Assembly: GCF_036059255.1 (NCBI RefSeq)
Contig: NZ_CP107947.1
Location: 2,170,001-2,234,000, forward strand
Source: Micromonospora sp. NBC_00389
GTDB lineage: Bacteria; Actinomycetota; Actinomycetes; Mycobacteriales; Micromonosporaceae
Reading direction: 5' to 3'
DNA length: 64,000 nucleotides
A program made the translations under genes and the position numbers. A model generated the notes under the pieces. That model saw nothing but the letters and a program-made list of their open reading frames with translations, ran no database searches and had not been told where the DNA came from. The number at the start of each line of letters is the position of its first letter. The first letter of the stretch is position 1. Below, in pieces: positions 1-7,645 of the stretch.

Positions 1-2
1 TG

Positions 3-464
3 CCCGACCACGCGCCGGAGGTGATGGCGCAGGTGTTCGGGCGTACGGGGCCGGACTGGACCGATCGCGACAGCGTGATCGGGTACATGACCGGTTCCGC
101 GCGGCTGATGTCCGGGTCGCGGGGATTCGACGAGCAGGACGTACGGGCGGCGGTCGGGTCGGTCTTCGACCGAGCGCGACGCACGGCGAAAGCCCAGCGT
201 GCGAGCCATCTTGGCAGCATGTTCGCGGCCATCGACTGCCGACCGCGGTGGCGCGAGCGGCTCGACGAGATCACCGCGCCGACCCTGGTGGTGCACGGGG
301 ACGAGGACCCGTTCTTCCCGCACGGCAACGGGGTCGCGCTGGCCGCGGAGATCCCGGGCGCCACGCTGCTCACCCTGCCCGGCATCGGTCAAGGCGTGCC
401 GCGCGTGACGTGGCCGGCCGTCGTGGACGCCCTGCTGCGCCACACCTCCCAACGGCCGCTGTGA
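3..464 (+). CDS. alpha/beta hydrolase, C-terminal part (5' end outside the window)
   Basis: The reading frame is open to the left edge of the window, so only the last ~153 residues are present and the real start lies upstream. The segment ITAPTLVVHGDEDPFFP is the classic strand 7/8 region of alpha/beta hydrolases that carries the acid residue of the catalytic triad. The expected histidine region near the C-terminus (usually GxGH) reads GIGQG, so the catalytic His is not obvious. The protein could be a degenerate or non-catalytic member. It stops a few bases before an IS256-type transposase wreck, so its C-terminus may have been altered by that element. Substrate cannot be predicted. Confidence 0.7.
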   Translation, partial: PDHAPEVMAQVFGRTGPDWTDRDSVIGYMTGSARLMSGSRGFDEQDVRAAVGSVFDRARRTAKAQRASHLGSMFAAIDCRPRWRERLDEITAPTLVVHGDEDPFFPHGNGVALAAEIPGATLLTLPGIGQGVPRVTWPAVVDALLRHTSQRPL

Positions 465-468
465 CCCA

Positions 469-879
469 CGCCAACCGTCGTGTTTCAACTCGTCCCAGTA
501 CCGCCGTGAGGTGAGCCGGAACGTGTTGCGGATCAGATGGATGATGCAGACGTCTGCACGATCTTCGCGGTCACACGTTCGTGACCACCTCCGGCAGGCC
601 TTTCAGGCCGTCGCAGACGAGGAAGAACACGTCCTTCACGCCCCGGTTACGCAGGTCGGTCAGCACACTCGTCCAGAACCTCGCACCCTCACCACCGGTG
701 CCGGCCCAAAGCCCGAGGATGTCCTTCTCCCCGTCGAGGGTGACCCCGATCGCCGCGTAGAACGGCCGGTTCGCGACCTGCCCGTTCCTCGCCTTGACCA
801 CGATGGCGTCGATGAACACGGCCGCGTAGATCTCGTCCAACGGGCGGTGCGACCAGTCGGTCATCTCAAGACAGCCCAT
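469..879 (-). pseudogene. IS256-family (Mutator-type) transposase remnant, frameshifted
   Basis: On the minus strand 879-574 encodes HRPLDEIYAAVFIDAIVVK and later VCDGLKGLPEVV, two catalytic-Asp blocks of IS256-family DDE transposases. The frame stops at 571-573, but the next block continues in another frame (about 555-469: CIIHLIRNTF then RYWDELKHD), the downstream part of the same family. The gene therefore has at least one frameshift and lacks both its N-terminal and C-terminal parts. Intact members have about 400 residues, and about 130 codons are left here. No inverted repeats were recognised. It is a dead fragment, useful only as a mark of past insertion at the end of the hydrolase gene. 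Confidence 0.8.
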
Positions 880-922
880 TCAAGACGATCTCCAGAGACA
901 GAATCCTTGACGATGTCACCCT

Positions 923-1552
923 CTATTGGCTGACGCGGACCGGCGGTCGGGCCGGTCGGGATGGAAGGCCGGCGCGGTGCGGAGCGCGGGCGTGAAGCGC
1001 GGCGCGCAGGGCCGGGCCGAGGATCCGCCGCACGTCGGCGGCGGAGAGATCGGCGATGGGCGCGAGCGGGTTGAGGTGCCTCGTGAAGATGAGACCGCCG
1101 ATCACAGCGACCGCCGCGGTGGCGCGTTCGGTCGCGTCAGGGCCGCCGAGAAATTCAGCAATCCGACCAAGAAGTTCACGTTCCAGATATTCCCGCAGTG
1201 CGCGCATAGTGTCGTCGTCCTGCAGCGCGATCCGGTTCTCACTCGGGGTGGTGGCGCCCCACAGGCTGGTGACGGCAGCCAGGAGCCGGTCGGCGAGCCC
1301 GGCCTGATCGCCGCGCAGTGCATGGTCCAGCGCGGTCGACTCGACACACAGCAGGTTGAGGCACTGCCCGAACAGGCCCTGTTTGGAGCCGAAGTGGTAG
1401 CTGATGAGTGCCGAGTCGACCCCCGCCGCCACGGCGATCGCACGCACGGTCGTGCCCCGGTAGCCGTGCTCCAAAAATAGGCCACGGGCGACCTCGGTGA
1501 TGCGGGCCTTGGTGTCCGGGTTGCCGCGGGGCCGGCCCCGAGATTTATTCAT
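923..1552 (-). CDS. TetR/AcrR-family transcriptional regulator
   Basis: This 209-aa protein has an N-terminal TetR helix-turn-helix (residues ~10-55: ITEVARGLFLEHGYRGTTV followed by AGVDSALISYHFGSKQGLF) and an alpha-helical C-terminal ligand/dimer domain with no assignable ligand. The ATG at 1552 is chosen because the residues before it do not look like TetR sequence, although the frame stays open far upstream. The C-terminal 25 residues are Arg/Pro-rich. It is divergent from the NmrA-like gene starting at 1640, with an 87-bp gap, so by the usual TetR logic it probably represses that gene and the PPOX gene coupled to it. The operator was not identified. Confidence 0.88.
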   Translation of the reverse strand: MNKSRGRPRGNPDTKARITEVARGLFLEHGYRGTTVRAIAVAAGVDSALISYHFGSKQGLFGQCLNLLCVESTALDHALRGDQAGLADRLLAAVTSLWGATTPSENRIALQDDDTMRALREYLERELLGRIAEFLGGPDATERATAAVAVIGGLIFTRHLNPLAPIADLSAADVRRILGPALRAALHARAPHRAGLPSRPARPPVRVSQ

Positions 1553-1639
1553 CACGGTTGAATACTGCGGGGACCGGGCGGCAGTGTCAACGCCATCAAT
1601 GCCTGGCACCACCGGGCCACAGCGAGAATCGAGCACCTC

Positions 1640-2335
1640 ATGCGCACTGTCATCTTCGGCGCGAACGGCCCAACCGGCCGCCGGCTCACCGACCAGGCCC
1701 TGGCCGCCGGGCACGAGGTCGCCGCGGTGACCCGCCGTCCGGGCAGCATCCCGGCCCGCGCCGGACTCACCGTCCTCACCGCCGACATCACCGACCCCGC
1801 CGCCGTCGACAGGGCCGTCGCCGGCAGCGACGCAGTCCTCTCGGCGTTGGGCGTCCCGCCCACCCGCAAACCCATCACCGTGTACTCCCACGGCGCGGCC
1901 AACATCATCGAGGCCATGCACCGACATGGGGTGAAGCGCCTCGTCACCGTCAGCTCCAGCGTCATGGACCCGACCTGGCGACCCACCGGCGAGCACTTCT
2001 TCAACCACGTCATGGACCCACTGATCAACCGACGGGTAGCCCGGACCGCGCACGCCGACATGCGCCGGATGGAAGCCATCGTCGGCTCCAGTGACCTGGA
2101 CTGGACGATCGCCCGACCGTCCGGGCTGTTCGACCACCCGACCGTCACCGACTACCGGGTCGCCCAGGACGTCGCCGACGGACTGTTCACCGCCCGGGCC
2201 GACCTCGCCGCAGCCATGGTGGCGCAGTTGACCGACGACCGGTTCGTCCACCGCGCCATGGCCGTGATCACCACCCGGGTCAGGCCCAGCATCCTGGGTC
2301 TGATCTGGAACGAGGCCGTCAAGAAAAAGTTGTGA
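1640..2335 (+). CDS. NmrA-like / atypical SDR NAD(P)-binding oxidoreductase
   Basis: The 231-aa protein opens with a Rossmann nucleotide-binding loop, VIFGANGPTGRRL (residues 4-16), of the GxxGxxG type seen in atypical short-chain dehydrogenases of the NmrA/YwnB group. It continues with LVTVSSSVM and a DWTIARPSGLF segment, typical of NAD(P)H-binding proteins that lack the classical YxxxK pair. It may reduce a small molecule or act as a redox sensor; the sequence does not decide. It is divergent from the TetR gene and overlaps the next gene by GTGA, so it is translationally coupled to the PPOX protein. That suggests a small TetR-controlled detoxification operon. Confidence 0.82.
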   Translation: MRTVIFGANGPTGRRLTDQALAAGHEVAAVTRRPGSIPARAGLTVLTADITDPAAVDRAVAGSDAVLSALGVPPTRKPITVYSHGAANIIEAMHRHGVKRLVTVSSSVMDPTWRPTGEHFFNHVMDPLINRRVARTAHADMRRMEAIVGSSDLDWTIARPSGLFDHPTVTDYRVAQDVADGLFTARADLAAAMVAQLTDDRFVHRAMAVITTRVRPSILGLIWNEAVKKKL

Positions 2336-2934
2336 CGACGCTCCCGAGCCTGTCGACCCGTGCCAGGGCGTTCCTCACCGGGCCGCACGTCTGCACCCTG
2401 ACCATGCTGCGACCCGACGGCTCCCCGCACGTGGTGGCGGTCCGGTTCACCTGGGACCGGGCCGCCGGCCTCGCCCGAGTGCTGACCGTCGCCGCCAGTC
2501 GCAAGGCCCGCAATCTGACGGTGAACCCGGGCAGCCGCGTCGCGGTCTGCCAGGTTGAAGGCTTCCGGTGGCTGACCCTCGAAGGCACCGCGACCGTCAC
2601 CGACGACCCGACCCGGATCGCCGAGGGGGTGCACCGGTACACCGAGCGCTACGCGGCCCCGCCGCCCGAACCCCTCGGCCGGGTCTTGATCGAGATCACC
2701 GCGACCGGGTCCTCAGCCTCAACCTCTGATGTCCACGCCCCTTGGCGACGGCGATGGATGCGTCGACGCGCACAAGTAGCCGATGACAGGACATCCGTCG
2801 AGCGGCGTACCCGTCCGAATCGCTGCACCTCCGGCGCATTAAAATCGAGTCCCTGCCAGGCAGGCAGGGGCGGGCGGCGGGTAGGCGTCGACTCAGAGAT
2901 GGCAGGTGTGTCGTTTTGCGGATCGCGAGTGTAA
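2332..2934 (+). CDS. PPOX-class (F420/FMN split-barrel) protein with probable C-terminal frameshift
   Basis: Residues 1-123 match the split-barrel pyridoxamine-phosphate-oxidase-like fold of actinobacterial F420-dependent enzymes (HVCTLTMLRPDGSPHVV, then LTVAASRKARNLTVNPG and LTLEGTATVTDDP). The frame as read runs to 2934 and adds ~70 Arg-rich residues unlike any family member. Inserting one base at about 2705 restores the ending TRVLSLNL and a stop at 2727-2729, giving ~132 residues, the normal family length. The last ~70 residues are therefore probably an artefact of an indel, either real or from sequencing. The GTG start overlaps the upstream stop (GTGA). Likely role: reduction of a small molecule with F420H2 or flavin. 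Confidence 0.7.
   Translation: MTTLPSLSTRARAFLTGPHVCTLTMLRPDGSPHVVAVRFTWDRAAGLARVLTVAASRKARNLTVNPGSRVAVCQVEGFRWLTLEGTATVTDDPTRIAEGVHRYTERYAAPPPEPLGRVLIEITATGSSASTSDVHAPWRRRWMRRRAQVADDRTSVERRTRPNRCTSGALKSSPCQAGRGGRRVGVDSEMAGVSFCGSRV
2851..2869. other. perfect 7-bp hairpin
   Basis: CCCTGCC and GGCAGGG face each other across a five-base loop, between the probable natural end of the PPOX gene (2729) and the next gene. No T-run follows. It could be a weak terminator or an operator half of the downstream gene. Confidence 0.4.
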
Positions 2935-3710
2935 ACGCCTGGGGTGGCGCGCTGTACGACGAGCTCATCAAGTGGTTGCCCGACAGCGGGGCGAACATCG
3001 TCTGCCTCCAGGAAGTGACTCGGACTCCTGGTCTGACCGGATGGACCCGCTTCGAAGACGGTGACTGCATCCTGCCCCAGCGAGCTGACTTGTTCGATGA
3101 TGTCCGCATCGCGTTGCCGCACCATCAGGCGACCTTCCTCGCCAGCGACTCAGGACCTGTGCATGACGACAAGGGCGTCCGGCATCGACAAGACTTCGGT
3201 CTCGCGACCTTCGTCGCCGAGCAACTGCCGGTCATTGGTGTCGACTCCGCCTTCGTGCACGGCCAGTTCATCGACCATGATGCGTGGACAATCACAGACC
3301 GTCCACGCATCGCACTCGCGATGCGCACCGTTGACCGCGCCGCCGGCCGGTCGGTGTGGGTAGTGCAGGTACACGGATTACGCGATCCGGTCGGCAAGGC
3401 TGACACCCCAGCGCGGCTCCGCCAAGCGGAGCGACTCGCGGAACTCGTGAACCGGGTACGCAGTCCGCAGGACCTGGTGGTGGTCTGCGGTGACTTCAAC
3501 CTGTTACCTGGCAGTGAGACATTCGACGTTCTAGCCGAAATCGGCCTGATGGACCTGGTCGGCGCGGCCAACACCCGGACGTCTCATTACCCTAAACCGA
3601 TGCGGCATGCGAGCTACCTGCTCGTCTCCGATCTCGCCGCCGTCAAGCAATTCGAGATCTTGACCGAACCAGAGGTCTCCGACCACCGTGCCCTGATCCT
3701 CGACATCTAG
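2916..3710 (+). CDS. endonuclease/exonuclease/phosphatase-family protein
   Basis: The 264-aa protein has the EEP fold motifs in order: metal-binding Asn in ASVNAW near the start, Glu in VCLQEVT (residues ~29-35), the DFNLLPGS block (~191-198) and the terminal SDHRALILDI His motif. These are the Mg-binding and catalytic residues of DNase I-like phosphoesterases. A nucleic-acid nuclease cannot be told from a phosphatase. The TTG at 2916 is used because the EEP motif starts two residues later. There is no signal peptide. An IS4-family element sits directly behind the stop codon and its target duplication includes that stop, so the protein is intact but anything downstream was separated from it. 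Confidence 0.82.
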   Translation: MRIASVNAWGGALYDELIKWLPDSGANIVCLQEVTRTPGLTGWTRFEDGDCILPQRADLFDDVRIALPHHQATFLASDSGPVHDDKGVRHRQDFGLATFVAEQLPVIGVDSAFVHGQFIDHDAWTITDRPRIALAMRTVDRAAGRSVWVVQVHGLRDPVGKADTPARLRQAERLAELVNRVRSPQDLVVVCGDFNLLPGSETFDVLAEIGLMDLVGAANTRTSHYPKPMRHASYLLVSDLAAVKQFEILTEPEVSDHRALILDI

Positions 3711-3713
3711 CTC
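3704..3713. repeat. 10-bp target-site duplication, left copy
   Basis: CATCTAGCTC directly precedes the left end of the IS4-family element and is repeated at 5218-5227 directly behind the right end. Ten bases is a normal duplication length for this family. The copy includes the TAG stop codon of the EEP gene. Confidence 0.9.
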
Positions 3714-3734
3714 CAACGCCGTTCAGTTAGGCGG
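3714..3734 (+). repeat. left terminal inverted repeat of the IS4-family element
   Basis: The 21 bases are the exact reverse complement of 5197-5217. The sequence begins CAACGCCGTTCAG. Confidence 0.9.
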
Positions 3735-3746
3735 TTGGTGTGGGCG

Positions 3747-5072
3747 TCAAGGGTCGGGGATGACGATGTCGATGCTGGTGGTGGCTTGATAGCTGCGTCG
3801 GTCGATGTTGGGGCCGCGGGCTTGGTATTTGCTGTTCGAGCGTTTGATCATGCGTGTCTTGGTGCGCAGGCGGCGGTCGGGGAGCAGGTGGGCCAGAACA
3901 TCGGCGCCGATGACGCCGACCAGGTCGATGGCGGTGTCGGCGATGACGCCGGCGGCGTGCACGATCTGGTCGCGGGCGGTGTTCAGGGCGGTGGTGAAGC
4001 TGGCCCGGTCGGGGTCGAGGCCGGGCCGGCTGTCGGTGGCGTCGACCATCGCGGTGCGGAGCAGTTGGTAGGCGCTGAGCAGGGCGTAAATTTCTTGCTG
4101 AACGCCGTCGGGGGTGCGGGCGCGTAGGACACGTCCGCCCAGGATCGAGGATTTGAGTTCGAGGTAGGCGGTCTCGATCTCCCAGCGCTGGTGGTAAAGC
4201 CGGATCAGTTCGGCGCCGGGATGGGTGACTGGGTTGAGCAACGTGGTGATCAGTCGGTAGCCGCTGGTGCGGGTGTCCTCGGTGGTGGTGATGCTGATCT
4301 GCGCGTCGATGACCCGGATCGGCAGCCCGCCGATGATCGAGGAGAAGGAGCCGTCGCGGTGGCGGCGCAGAGTCGGCAGTTTGCGGCCGTTCTTGCAGCG
4401 GATGAGCAGGTGCGCGCCGGTCGCGGCCAGGGTGGTGACCAGGTCGGCGGCGGCGTAGTTACGGTCGGCCAGCAGCAGCATCCCGGGCCGCAGGCTGCGG
4501 GCGAGGTGGCGGGCCTGGTCGAGTTCGCCGGTGCTGACCGGGTCGAACACGGCGTCCAGGACCGAGCGGGTGCCGCAGGACAGCAGGGCACTGAGCCGTA
4601 GTTGGGGGTAGCCGGAACCGCCGTTGTTGCATCGCTGTTTGGCATAGCGGCTGGTGTTCGCGGCTGAGTCCGCGACCGTCAGGAGGGTTCCGTCGATCAC
4701 CGCCAGCAGCAGACCACGCCAGCGCACCTGGGCGGCGCTGGTGGCGGCCGGGCCACGCAGCAGATCGAACAACGCCCGCACCGGTTGCGGGCCGAGGCGT
4801 TGCCGGGCCTGGCGCAACGCGCTGCCGCTGGGCGAGACGATCGGCAGGCCGGACAACCCGCTGGTCACCTTGCGCCATACCTGCTGGTATCCCAGTTCGG
4901 CGAACAGGCATCCCGCGAGCAGTAAATACATCACGACCCGGGCCGGCAACAGCCGGACCCGTAACTCGGTACGCCTGGTCGAGGCTAGGACATCATCGAC
5001 CATCTCGAACGGCACCAGACGAGTCAACTCGCCCAGGTGACCCGGCGCGAACACACCCGCGGCTACCGTCAC
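3747..5072 (-). CDS. IS4-family transposase
   Basis: The 441-aa DDE transposase shows Asp127 (AVIDGTLL), Asp203 (LLLADRNYAA) and Glu300 within the exact IS4 signature Y-x2-R-x3-E-x6-K (Y293, R296, E300, K307). The N-terminal ~100 residues form the helical domain usual in this family (QARQRLGPQPVRALFDLL). The GTG at 5072 is the first start in frame and leaves ~125 bp to the right end of the element. Length and motifs indicate a functional enzyme that cuts at the terminal repeats and pastes the element with a ~10-bp target duplication. Confidence 0.95.
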   Translation of the reverse strand: MTVAAGVFAPGHLGELTRLVPFEMVDDVLASTRRTELRVRLLPARVVMYLLLAGCLFAELGYQQVWRKVTSGLSGLPIVSPSGSALRQARQRLGPQPVRALFDLLRGPAATSAAQVRWRGLLLAVIDGTLLTVADSAANTSRYAKQRCNNGGSGYPQLRLSALLSCGTRSVLDAVFDPVSTGELDQARHLARSLRPGMLLLADRNYAAADLVTTLAATGAHLLIRCKNGRKLPTLRRHRDGSFSSIIGGLPIRVIDAQISITTTEDTRTSGYRLITTLLNPVTHPGAELIRLYHQRWEIETAYLELKSSILGGRVLRARTPDGVQQEIYALLSAYQLLRTAMVDATDSRPGLDPDRASFTTALNTARDQIVHAAGVIADTAIDLVGVIGADVLAHLLPDRRLRTKTRMIKRSNSKYQARGPNIDRRSYQATTSIDIVIPDP

Positions 5073-5196
5073 CGTCCGAGTTATGGCAATCTGATCAGCC
5101 AGCGGAGCTCCAGGTTCAAGGGCGTCTTAGAGTGACCACCCTCTATACCGGAGCTCCGCTGCTTCGTCTCCACGACACGCTTGACAACCCACCACG

Positions 5197-5217
5197 CCGC
5201 CTAACTGAACGGCGTTG
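5197..5217 (-). repeat. right terminal inverted repeat of the IS4-family element
   Basis: Exact reverse complement of the left terminal repeat; it is followed at once by the second copy of the 10-bp target duplication. Confidence 0.9.
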
Positions 5218-5227
5218 CATCTAGCTC
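5218..5227. repeat. 10-bp target-site duplication, right copy
   Basis: CATCTAGCTC, identical to 3704-3713, directly after the right end of the element. Confidence 0.9.
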
Positions 5228-5317
5228 TAGCTGGCGTGGGCTCGTCGCAGGCACGTACGAATCTGCCGCCGACCGGGCGTCGCGTTGAGTGACGGACCGC
5301 GATGGTGGCCTGCGCCG

Positions 5318-5577
5318 AAGTCGAATATGGCCATTCGTTGTCCGAGGCGACGTGGATGGTGGCTTCGTAGCGCACAGCAAACCCTGTCGAACGCGGTCGT
5401 GATCGCCCGACTGCATATCAGGCGGTTGATGCCGCACTCAATGGTGTGTCGCTGCTTGTAGAGCCCCGGGTCGACGGCCGGTGGTCGGCCGTCGACGGGG
5501 TGGTCGCCCTCAAACTGCGGGCTGTCGCCATGCTGCCCTGTCAACACGATCGACGTCGGCAACTCCCCTGTTCGCAC
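5318..5577 (-). pseudogene. IS5-family transposase remnant with deletion and frameshift
   Basis: The minus strand encodes LTGQHGDSPQF, then jumps to DPGLYKQRHTIECGINRL, then in another frame (from ~5375) VRYEATIHVASDNEW. These are the C-terminal blocks of actinobacterial IS5-group DDE transposases, where RHxIECGINRLK carries the catalytic Glu. About 60 residues normally lie between the first two blocks, so there is an internal deletion as well as a frameshift. The N-terminal half is absent. It is a dead fragment older than the adjacent IS4 insertion. Confidence 0.75.
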
Positions 5578-5627
5578 GCCGGATGCACCTTCGTGTCACC
5601 CGCCACGGGAGCGATAACATTCTGCGC

Positions 5628-5807
5628 GTGACGCGCCCCGTACTGCTCCCGGGCATCGGCGGGCGCAGCGCCGCCGCGACGGTGGGCTGGTATGCGGTGC
5701 TGTTCGCCTCTTGGACCGTGTCGGACAGCTACCTGCCGCCACCCGAACCGAGTCCCTTCTTCACGCTCAGCCCGGCGTACTTCCTGATTCCCGCGTGTTC
5801 CTCGTAG
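5628..5807 (+). CDS. small membrane protein (59 aa), possibly the front half of a frameshifted gene
   Basis: The GTG at 5628 opens a 59-aa frame with one hydrophobic segment (AAATVGWYAVLFASW, residues ~14-28) and a Pro-rich loop ending LSPAYFLIPA. A TAACAT box lies about nine bases before the GTG and there is no ribosome-binding site, which would suit a leaderless transcript. The next small frame (5836-5985) begins with a hydrophobic stretch that would naturally follow YFLIP. The two may be one protein of ~115 residues with three membrane segments, broken by an indel near 5795-5820. No family was recognised. Confidence 0.4.
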   Translation: MTRPVLLPGIGGRSAAATVGWYAVLFASWTVSDSYLPPPEPSPFFTLSPAYFLIPACSS

Positions 5808-5835
5808 GTGGCGGTGAAGCCGGTCGCTGGCGGGC

Positions 5836-5985
5836 GTGCTCAGCCTGCTCGTCTCGTTGGTGGTCGTATCGGTCATGGCGCGCCTACGGTTGCGGTCACA
5901 GCTGCTCGTCGGCGCGGTGGCGACGACGGCCGGCTGGGTCATCGTCGGCGGCGTTGCCGCGATGCTGTTCCGGGGTGCCGAGTGA
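5836..5985 (+). CDS. small hydrophobic protein (49 aa), possibly the rear half of the preceding gene
   Basis: The frame 5818-5985 is open and reads almost entirely as two membrane helices (LSLLVSLVVVSVM and VATTAGWVIVGGVAAMLF). The GTG at 5836 is the only usual start codon. Its stop overlaps the GTG of the next gene (GTGA at 5982), as expected in a translationally coupled set. See the preceding entry for the view that both frames form a single broken gene. Function unknown. Confidence 0.4.
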   Translation: MLSLLVSLVVVSVMARLRLRSQLLVGAVATTAGWVIVGGVAAMLFRGAE

Positions 5986-6347
5986 TCCGCCGCGCAGCCG
6001 GTGCCGGACCGGCCGTGCTCGTCGTTGGTTGGCTCTACGGTGGGGCGTTCCTGCTGCTGACCGGGGCCATGCTGTACTTCGACGACTGGCCCTCCGTGAC
6101 CCGGCACGCCGGTGGGTACCTGTTGGCCGAGCTGCTCGTCGGGCTGCTCGTGCCGGTGGCGGGGCTGTTCATCGCCGCCGTGCTGCGCGGCGGTCGCTGG
6201 CTGCTCCGCTTCGGTGCTGCCCTGTGCGCGGTGCTGGTGGTGTGGGGCCTGGTGCAGCTGCGGCCGGAGTCCGAGCAGCCCTTCGAGCCCGGCGGGCGCG
6301 GCTGCTCCGTCCACAGCGGCGGCAGCAACACCTGCTCCGGCGGCTGA
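5982..6347 (+). CDS. membrane protein of unknown function (121 aa)
   Basis: The protein has about three membrane helices (residues ~10-30, 44-65 and 71-91: VLVVGWLYGGAFLLLTGAML, LLAELLVGLLVPVAGLFIAA, LLRFGAALCAVLVVWGLV). A polar tail follows that contains two cysteines and ends SGGSNTCSGG. The GTG start overlaps the previous stop. No family was recognised. Together with the two small frames before it, it forms a compact membrane-protein operon of unknown role at the edge of the transposon-rich zone. Confidence 0.6.
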   Translation: MIRRAAGAGPAVLVVGWLYGGAFLLLTGAMLYFDDWPSVTRHAGGYLLAELLVGLLVPVAGLFIAAVLRGGRWLLRFGAALCAVLVVWGLVQLRPESEQPFEPGGRGCSVHSGGSNTCSGG

Positions 6348-6604
6348 CCCTGACGCGCCACGGCGACGGCGGCTCCCATCGACGAGCACGGAATCAGGCC
6401 GGGTGGCGGGTGGTGTGCGTCGGTGAGGACTGCTGCCCGTCGGGCGCGGACGGTCTTGGCTTGATCGCCTTGTACGGCGTTGGGGTGAGCAGCCCCAGAC
6501 GGAGGACCCAGCTCCGGGTCAGACGGCATAATCGACTTGGAGGCGTCCTCCACGAATACGAACGTGCCGCCTGACTGTGCGTATGAGGTGCGGCAGGTAC
6601 AGCG

Positions 6605-7546
6605 TCAGATTCTGGGCGTGGCCGGCGCCGCCGGGATTTCTTCCGGAGCCAGCGTCGACGGGGTCGGCTTCCTGAGGCGGGTCAGGCCGACCCCGACGAG
6701 TACCACCACCATCCCTGCGGCGATCCGGAGACTGAAACCCTCATCGAGCACGATGGCCCCCAGCGCCACCGAGACCACCGGCAGCAGATAGCCGACCGTC
6801 GCGGCGTTGGTGGCACCCTCGGCGGCGATGATCCGGTAGGTGAGGTGGAAGGTGATCCCGGTGGCTACGACGCCCAGGATGAGGACGACGATCAAGGTCT
6901 TCGGGCCGATCTCGATCGACGTCAGGCCACCGGCCGGCAGGGTCACTGCGGTCATTCCGGTCGCCGCGATGAGCTGCGCCGCGGATAGCGAAATGGTGGG
7001 GAAGCCCTTCCCGACCAGATTGCGGCCCATGTACGCGAAACCGATGGCGTAGCTCGCCGCCGCGACGACGATGGCGAGGGCGCCCCAGCCGACCGGCCCG
7101 GTGGTCTGCCATGGCGCGAAGATCAGCACTACCCCGGTGAACCCGAACAGGAGTCCGCCCAGCCTGACCGGGCGGAGCCCGCGCTCGGAGCCGATCACGA
7201 CGCCGATCAGCAGGGACCACAGCGGGGTCGTCGCGTTCAGTACGCCGGCCACCCCGGAGTCGATGGTCTGCTGGCCGATGCTGAACAGGGCGAAGGGCAG
7301 GGCGTTGCAGAAGAAGGCTGCCACGCCGATGTGCCCCCAGGTCGCCCGGTCCTGAGGCAGCCGTCGACCCGAGCCGAGGCACGCGACCAGCAGGGTGATC
7401 GACCCGAGTACGCAGCGGCTGAGGGTGACCTGGACCGGAGTCAGGGCGTCCAGGGCCAGCTCGACCCAGAGGAAGGTCGATCCCCACAGCAGTGCGAGTA
7501 CACCCACCCGCGCCCAAGCCCAGGTTTTGCCAGCGACACCGTTCAC
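6605..7546 (-). CDS. EamA/DMT-superfamily transporter
   Basis: The 313-aa protein has ten predicted membrane helices in two EamA repeats, starting VGVLALLWGSTFLWVELAL and with the second repeat from WGALAIVVAAASYAIGF. This is the drug/metabolite exporter type, usually for amino acids or small metabolites. The GTG at 7546 is preferred because TAAGGAG lies at the right distance upstream and the first helix follows. It is divergent from the LysR gene at 7646 across a 99-bp gap, the usual layout for a LysR regulator and its target exporter. Confidence 0.88.
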   Translation of the reverse strand: MNGVAGKTWAWARVGVLALLWGSTFLWVELALDALTPVQVTLSRCVLGSITLLVACLGSGRRLPQDRATWGHIGVAAFFCNALPFALFSIGQQTIDSGVAGVLNATTPLWSLLIGVVIGSERGLRPVRLGGLLFGFTGVVLIFAPWQTTGPVGWGALAIVVAAASYAIGFAYMGRNLVGKGFPTISLSAAQLIAATGMTAVTLPAGGLTSIEIGPKTLIVVLILGVVATGITFHLTYRIIAAEGATNAATVGYLLPVVSVALGAIVLDEGFSLRIAAGMVVVLVGVGLTRLRKPTPSTLAPEEIPAAPATPRI

Positions 7547-7645
7547 GCGTGATCTCCTTACTCGGACCTGACCTCCCGCGAACGGCGCCCTGACCGACCC
7601 GAAACGACAAGCGAAAGATTCTGCACTTACGTTAAGTTCTGCTAC

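Larger units (their letters stand above)
3714..5217. mobile_element. complete IS4-family insertion sequence (1504 bp)
   Basis: The element is bounded by terminal inverted repeats whose outer 21 bases are identical (3714-3734 and 5197-5217), with weaker similarity for another ~15 bases. It is flanked by a perfect 10-bp direct repeat. It contains one transposase gene on the minus strand and no passenger gene. Identical ends, an intact transposase with all catalytic residues and an unmutated target duplication point to a recent and possibly still active insertion. Confidence 0.93.

Noticed and set aside
923..2251. 442-aa minus-strand frame covering the TetR gene and the NmrA-like gene
   Set aside because: Only the part from 1552 has TetR sequence; the rest is antisense to the NmrA-like gene and has no family character.
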